DNA from: an uncultured Lachnospiraceae bacterium
GTDB lineage: Bacteria > Bacillota_A > Clostridia > Lachnospirales > Lachnospiraceae
Assembly (NCBI GenBank): GCA_902801585.1
Contig: CADCIU010000035.1
Location: 1-27,575, forward strand
DNA length: 27,575 nt
Direction: 5' to 3'
The notes under the pieces were generated by a model. It was not told the DNA's origin and did no database searches. It was given only the letters and a program-made list of their open reading frames with translations. A program made the position numbers and the translations under genes. Shown here in pieces: positions 24,108-27,575 of this stretch. Position 1 is the first letter of the stretch; each line of letters begins with the position of its first letter.

Positions 24108-25142
24108 CTATTTACTGCCTCTACGTCCTGCAGGCAGCAGCACCTCCTCATACACCCTCATAACATTGCGCCAAAAGATCTTCTCAATCTCCCCGCTCGT
24201 AAACCCCGCCGCCGACAGCGCATCGGCAAGCTTCTGCATTTCACCCGCTCCGTTTATCTCCAGTTGATCATCAATCCCGTCAAAATCCGTCCCAAGACCA
24301 ATAGCATCGCTGCCGGCAACATTGTAAATATACCGCACATGCCTGACCATATCTTTGATGCGGCTCACACCGTTCCGGTCCTCTGTCAGAAACGCTGCGC
24401 AGAAATTAATACCAGTCACGCCGCCATGCTCCGCAATCCCTCGCAGCATCTGATCCGTGAGATTGCGCGGATGACCTGTCACCGCCCGCGCATTGGAATG
24501 GCTTGCGATCACCGGCGTATGAAGCCCCACCAGATCCAAGACCTCAAAGATTCCCGCATCTCCGAGATGGCTGACATCGATCAACATTCCCAGCTCCTCC
24601 ATGAGCTGCACGACATCCTGCCCCGCCTTCTTGAGCCCCCTCTCCGTCTCCGGAAAGACATGATACTCACCGGTTTCCGAATCCCTGACCGCCCGGTTCG
24701 GAAAAGCCAGCTCATTTTCGAAATTCCACGTAAGCGTGGACTTTCTCACCCCGAGATCATAGAAGAACCGGACCATCTCAGGACTTCCCTTGTAGACAGC
24801 GCCCTCTTCTATAGTCTTGACCGCTGACAGAAATCCCTCTCGATAATTGCGCACAATATCCCCTGCAGACAAAGCCGGACGAATCAGGTCCGCATTGACT
24901 TCGAGCTCCCTGTCCAGCGTGTCCGACAGGGCCTTCGCGTACTCAGCCGGGTCCACGCTCCTTTCCTGCATATAGGGCATATATGTAAACAGGGCAAAAC
25001 ACTGCCCCATATACCCCGCCTCTTTCATCCGCAGCAAATCCAGATGCAGGTTGTTGCTGCGAAGTCTGACGTCTTGCCCCTTGCGTCGCAGCTCGTAGAT
25101 CTTATATATCGTGTCACAGTGCATGTCGATGATTGGTGTCAT
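24108..25142 (-). CDS. Membrane dipeptidase (peptidase family M19)
   Basis: A 344-residue zinc dipeptidase of the renal dipeptidase type, which hydrolyses L-Xaa-D/L-Xaa dipeptides. Metal ligands are visible: His8-x-Asp10 (DMHCDT), a glutamate in KTIEEGAVYKG, the histidines in IDVSHLGD and IASHSNARAVTGHPRN, and the aspartate of GLGTDFDGID. Length and motif order are standard and no signal peptide is present, as in most bacterial members. AAGGAG lies 7 nt before the ATG. The upstream frame stops 13 bp before it, so it was originally the second gene of an operon whose first gene encoded a dsRNA-binding-domain protein. Confidence 0.95.
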   Translation of the reverse strand: MTPIIDMHCDTIYKIYELRRKGQDVRLRSNNLHLDLLRMKEAGYMGQCFALFTYMPYMQERSVDPAEYAKALSDTLDRELEVNADLIRPALSAGDIVRNYREGFLSAVKTIEEGAVYKGSPEMVRFFYDLGVRKSTLTWNFENELAFPNRAVRDSETGEYHVFPETERGLKKAGQDVVQLMEELGMLIDVSHLGDAGIFEVLDLVGLHTPVIASHSNARAVTGHPRNLTDQMLRGIAEHGGVTGINFCAAFLTEDRNGVSRIKDMVRHVRYIYNVAGSDAIGLGTDFDGIDDQLEINGAGEMQKLADALSAAGFTSGEIEKIFWRNVMRVYEEVLLPAGRRGSK

Positions 25143-25155
25143 AGTTCTCCTTGCT

Positions 25156-25623
25156 TCATTGTTTAACTATTGCCAGGTTTTCCCACATAGTCTTCTCCCA
25201 GCTCTCCTCGCAGATCCCAGCCGACTGCAGAAGCCGAATCAGCACCATATAGGCCGCTCTCTTTTTTGCCTGCGTCTTGCCGATGCCGCGTCCATACCCG
25301 TTTACGCCTCCGCATACGCAGTCGCAATCCCACTCGTCTCCCTGCCAGTGCTCGAACTCATACTTCGGCGCCTCATTCAGATACTTCTTCAACAGCTTCG
25401 GTGCGACAGTCACCACCTTCTCCACCTCCGCGGCCTTACACCAGCGCAGGGAGAAAGCTATACTTTTGAAGTTGGCCGGGATATAGCCGTCGTTCTCCCA
25501 GAGCATTTCAATGAGGCACCAAAAGATCGCGAGCCCCTGGCCCCCCATGTCCATCTGAAGGTCCATGAGCTTCGGGTCGTTCCTGGCCCCGATGTCGTGA
25601 GTGATGTATGGTAAGTCCTTCAT
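25156..25623 (-). CDS. Chimeric frame: phage DUF4373-like N-terminus joined to dsRNA-binding domain
   Basis: A 155-residue frame. Residues 1-72 (MKDLPYITHDIGARNDPKLM, GLAIFWCLIEMLWENDGYIP, FSLRWCKAAEVEKVV) match the N-terminal domain of Bacteroidota phage and mobile-element proteins of the DUF4373/Lin1244 type. In those families the text after this point should continue with a phage-specific helical region. Here, from about residue 73, it changes to a clostridial dsRNA-binding domain (APKLLKKYLNEAPKYEFEHW, the WDCDC signature and GRGIGKTQAKKRAAYMVLIR, with GxGxxKxxAKxxAA). ATG 25623 has no Shine-Dalgarno and lies 7 bp after the upstream phage gene. The frame is probably an assembly artefact. 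A real fusion by transfer is possible but less likely. Confidence 0.7.
   Translation of the reverse strand: MKDLPYITHDIGARNDPKLMDLQMDMGGQGLAIFWCLIEMLWENDGYIPANFKSIAFSLRWCKAAEVEKVVTVAPKLLKKYLNEAPKYEFEHWQGDEWDCDCVCGGVNGYGRGIGKTQAKKRAAYMVLIRLLQSAGICEESWEKTMWENLAIVKQ
25395..25415. other. Probable join between Firmicutes and Bacteroidota phage sequence
   Basis: The protein similarity changes at about codon 72-73 of the minus frame (around 25405-25410). Left of it, genes have strong Shine-Dalgarno sites and Firmicutes relatives. Right of it, the starts lack them and the families are those of Bacteroidota phages. The exact base cannot be fixed from sequence alone. Confidence 0.65.
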
Positions 25624-25630
25624 TATTTTG

Positions 25631-26383
25631 TCAGATTTCAAACTTCTCCAGTTCAATGGATAATCCCGCCACCGCGACCTCGACACGCGCAAAGAGGGCG
25701 ATTTTCCCCACTTCTCGCGCAAATCTGGCCGGATCGGCGTTCTGGCCGGACAAATGAATCAGTATGACTGTCTTCAAGTCTTCCGTCTCGTCCGCCTGGA
25801 TGAGCTCGCAGGCGGAGCGGAGCGACATGTGGTCCCGGCGTGTCCGCGTGGCGCGGGCTTCTTCGACAAGGCCGTTTGCCACGTTGCTGTCCAGCAATCG
25901 GTCGTCGTAGTTTGCCTCCACCATGATATGATCCAGATGAATGCCGCTGAAGTCGTACGGGCAGAATGCGGTATCAGTCAGGAAAAGGATGCGGCCGGCC
26001 TCCGGGTGCTCGATAATGAAGCCCAGAGGCTCGGACGCGTCGTGCCTTGTATCAAAGGCCCTGATGATGAATTCGCCTGCTCTGAATGTCTGCATAGACG
26101 CTACAGGGCGGGCGGTGGCTCCTGGATTAAACCGCGGCAACGCTGCCAGGGTGCCCCTACTGGCGTAGATAGGCACTCCGAGCGCTGCGTATCGTTCTGC
26201 ATAGCCTGCGTGGTCCCTATGCTCGTGCGTGATAAGGGCTCCGGCTATCTTTGAGACGGGGACGGCAGTCCGTCGCATCAGCACTTCGGGCTTCACCCCG
26301 CACTCAACCAGGAGTGCGGAGTGTCGAGCCTCAAAGAGGTAGCCGTTGCCGGCGCTGCCGCTTGCAAGAACAGTCAACCTCAT
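25631..26383 (-). CDS. Phage-type MBL-fold metallo-hydrolase (YycJ-like)
   Basis: A 250-residue cytoplasmic hydrolase with the complete metallo-beta-lactamase signature: His53-x-His55-x-Asp57-His58 (THEHRDHAG), His114 (DTRHDASEP), Asp137 (FLTDTAF), His185 (DHMSL) and His210 (LIHLSGQN). The N-terminal LASGSAGNGYL is typical of YycJ/RNase-like MBL proteins. Members encoded beside Bet/RecT recombinases are common in phages and may act as nucleases in replication or recombination; the substrate here is not known. Start ATG 26383 lies 2 bp after the Bet stop and has no Shine-Dalgarno, consistent with Bacteroidota origin and translational coupling. Confidence 0.92.
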   Translation of the reverse strand: MRLTVLASGSAGNGYLFEARHSALLVECGVKPEVLMRRTAVPVSKIAGALITHEHRDHAGYAERYAALGVPIYASRGTLAALPRFNPGATARPVASMQTFRAGEFIIRAFDTRHDASEPLGFIIEHPEAGRILFLTDTAFCPYDFSGIHLDHIMVEANYDDRLLDSNVANGLVEEARATRTRRDHMSLRSACELIQADETEDLKTVILIHLSGQNADPARFAREVGKIALFARVEVAVAGLSIELEKFEI

Positions 26384-26385
26384 AA

Positions 26386-27174
26386 TTATGAAAGTTTGAA
26401 TGCGTCCTCCTCGTCCTGGAGCTCATCGACGGGTTCAGGGTCCGGGGTGAATTCGGGCTCCGGATCTGGCTGCGGCTCGGGGGACGGAGCGTCCAGGAAT
26501 TCCGGCGCGGTCTTGTTTGCCTCGGTCAGCTGCGGCTGCTCCTGCTCCTGGTCTTCGGGGAGTTCCTCCGGGGTGTACATCCCCTCCGCAGTCAGGGGGA
26601 ATGCTTCGCGGAATGCCTGAGCGATCGCCACCTTGCGGATCATGGTGCCGGGCATAGCGGCCCAGGTGCTTTTGCCTTTGTTGTACTCCTGCAAACGGAC
26701 ACGGGCCACGATGGGATACTCTCGATCCTTGCGGTAAACCTTCGCCCAGCCGCCCACGAGCTGGTCTCCGGGGAGAAAGAATGAACCCTCCTGCTCAATC
26801 ACCTCCTTTTCGCGCAACAGGAGGATGCCGGCCTGATAACCGGCATATTGCGGACAGGACTCTGCCCTTTTCATGAAGGCTGCCTTGCTGATTATCATCT
26901 GCGCGGGCTCTGAGCGCTGCCCGTCCCTGGGCATGAACTTCACCATATAGGCATCACCGATGAACGGGTTGAGCTGGTTCGCCCGGCACAGGCTGATGAA
27001 CTGGACCACCTCCGCGTCCGTCACGTTGCCGTTGCCGCGGGTGAGGAAGTTGCGGACAATCTGGAAGGAGAGATTTACGTCTTCGCCGTTGACCTGATAG
27101 GTCACTCGGCCTTTGTCATTTGCCCCCAGGAGGGTCTGGCTGACTGCCGCCGTGTTGTTGTTTACGTTTGACAT
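26386..27174 (-). CDS. bet: Phage single-strand annealing recombinase (Bet/RecT family)
   Basis: A 262-residue protein that would anneal complementary single strands during phage recombination. Family marks: FLTRGNGNVTDAEVVQFISL, CRANQLNPFIGDAYMVKF, PAQMIISKAAFMKRAE then YAGYQAGI, and the late block KSTWAAMPGTMIRKVAIAQA. The C-terminal 50 residues are a Pro/Glu/Asp tail (SPEPQPDPEPEFTPDPEP) ending DEEDAFKLS, like the acidic tails through which such proteins contact host SSB or nucleases. There is no Shine-Dalgarno before ATG 27174; the leader is A/C-rich. It heads a packed set with the MBL hydrolase and DUF4373-like gene. No separate exonuclease is visible, so the MBL protein may fill that role (inference). 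Confidence 0.93.
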   Translation of the reverse strand: MSNVNNNTAAVSQTLLGANDKGRVTYQVNGEDVNLSFQIVRNFLTRGNGNVTDAEVVQFISLCRANQLNPFIGDAYMVKFMPRDGQRSEPAQMIISKAAFMKRAESCPQYAGYQAGILLLREKEVIEQEGSFFLPGDQLVGGWAKVYRKDREYPIVARVRLQEYNKGKSTWAAMPGTMIRKVAIAQAFREAFPLTAEGMYTPEELPEDQEQEQPQLTEANKTAPEFLDAPSPEPQPDPEPEFTPDPEPVDELQDEEDAFKLS

Positions 27175-27195
27175 AATTGCGTGTGTGTGAGTTTG

Positions 27196-27507
27196 TTATT
27201 GTTTGGATTCGATGATGCCGTCGATGTCGCTCTGTCTGTAGAACACCTTCACTCCAATCCTCACCGGGGTGAGGTAGCCGGCCTTCTCCCAGCGCCACAG
27301 GGTGGAAGGATCCGGGCTGCCCAGCATGCGCCTTGCCTCCTCTTTCCGGATGAGGTGGTCGCCCGCCTGACGGTCCCGCCTGGCCTGCTCGCGTTCGGCC
27401 TCAGTACGCACCCGGCGCACCAGCTCCTCGTTTGCCGCCAGAAGGTCGCTCAGACGTATGTTCACAGTCAGCTCGGGGAAGTCCCGCGCCATTGTCATCA
27501 AGTCCAT
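27196..27507 (-). CDS. Helix-turn-helix (excisionase/MerR-like) DNA-binding protein
   Basis: A 103-residue protein. Residues about 1-45 are helical and charged (LSDLLAANEELVRRVRTEAE). Residues about 50-103 form a winged-helix HTH_17-type domain (LIRKEEARRMLGSPDPSTLW, then RWEKAGYLTPVRIGVKVFYR and QSDIDGII), as in excisionases and small regulators of Bacteroidota mobile elements. Start ATG 27507 has no Shine-Dalgarno (preceding ATAAACGAATAAACAC). It ends 22 bp before the Bet start and begins 4 bp after the upstream gene stop, so all belong to one minus-strand operon. Role, excision or early control, is inferred. Confidence 0.85.
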   Translation of the reverse strand: MDLMTMARDFPELTVNIRLSDLLAANEELVRRVRTEAEREQARRDRQAGDHLIRKEEARRMLGSPDPSTLWRWEKAGYLTPVRIGVKVFYRQSDIDGIIESKQ

Positions 27508-27511
27508 GTGT

Positions 27512-27575
27512 TTATTCGTTTATAAGGGTGATTTTCGTTCGGTCCTTGACAACGAGACGGATGACCTGAGCCGGG
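27512..27575 (-). CDS. C-terminal end of an upstream phage gene
   Basis: The minus frame ends AQVIRLVVKDRTKITLINE and TAA at 27514-27512, four bases before the HTH gene start. Only the last 20 or so residues are in the window; no family can be assigned. Confidence 0.55.
   Translation of the reverse strand, partial: PAQVIRLVVKDRTKITLINE

Overview
The window looks like a Firmicutes chromosome segment, most likely from a gut Lachnospiraceae-type Clostridia. The signs are an LPXTG pilin with a class C sortase, a signal peptidase, XRE regulators, BspA-type leucine-rich repeats and strong AGGAGG-like Shine-Dalgarno sites before almost every gene. The last ~2.2 kb (about 25.4 kb to the end) has a different character: a Bet-type recombinase, an MBL-fold hydrolase, a DUF4373-like replication-type protein and an HTH protein. 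These are tightly packed on the minus strand with no Shine-Dalgarno sites, as in Bacteroidota phages and mobile elements. The join falls inside one open reading frame, whose first half is phage-like and whose second half is a clostridial dsRNA-binding domain. A chimeric (mis-joined) contig is the simplest reading.

Layout. 1-7045 (minus): a sortase-assembled surface pilus operon read right to left: signal peptidase I, LPETG backbone pilin with its own promoter, class C sortase, and a very large surface adhesin that runs off the left edge and overlaps the sortase by 4 bases. 7046-10157 (minus): an MgtC/SapB membrane protein, an internally deleted aldo/keto reductase remnant that keeps its promoter and RBS, a perfect 16-bp terminator, and a MATE exporter. 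10769-13453 (plus): an XRE regulator with an unrecognised C-terminal domain, then a RelA/SpoT-like protein with an intact-looking HD hydrolase centre and TGS domain but no recognisable synthetase motifs. 13514-16088 (minus): a fused EamA plus ECF-substrate-component-like membrane protein, and a flavin reductase-rubredoxin fusion. 16280-21054 (minus): two TM plus zinc-ribbon paralogues, a solute-binding protein anchored through a cytoplasmic zinc ribbon and one TM helix, a repeat-bearing lipoprotein, and an XRE regulator. 21258-25142: a MATE transporter fused to an anti-sigma-type ATPase domain (plus), then a BspA-type LRR protein and an M19 dipeptidase (minus).

The most unusual DNA-level feature is a recurrent pattern of short tandem duplications at gene ends and leaders. 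The 3' ends of four genes, stop codon included, are copied next to themselves: pilin (13 bp), RelA/SpoT-like gene (13 bp x3), zinc-ribbon gene (32 bp x3) and solute-binding protein (66 bp x2). In one case a copy supplies the Shine-Dalgarno of the next gene. Overlapping this is a dispersed palindromic repeat (GGTGTCA, a GGGACGGTTCT core, TGACACC) found at four places, always between genes or touching a stop codon. No tRNA, rRNA, CRISPR array or complete transposase gene was seen.
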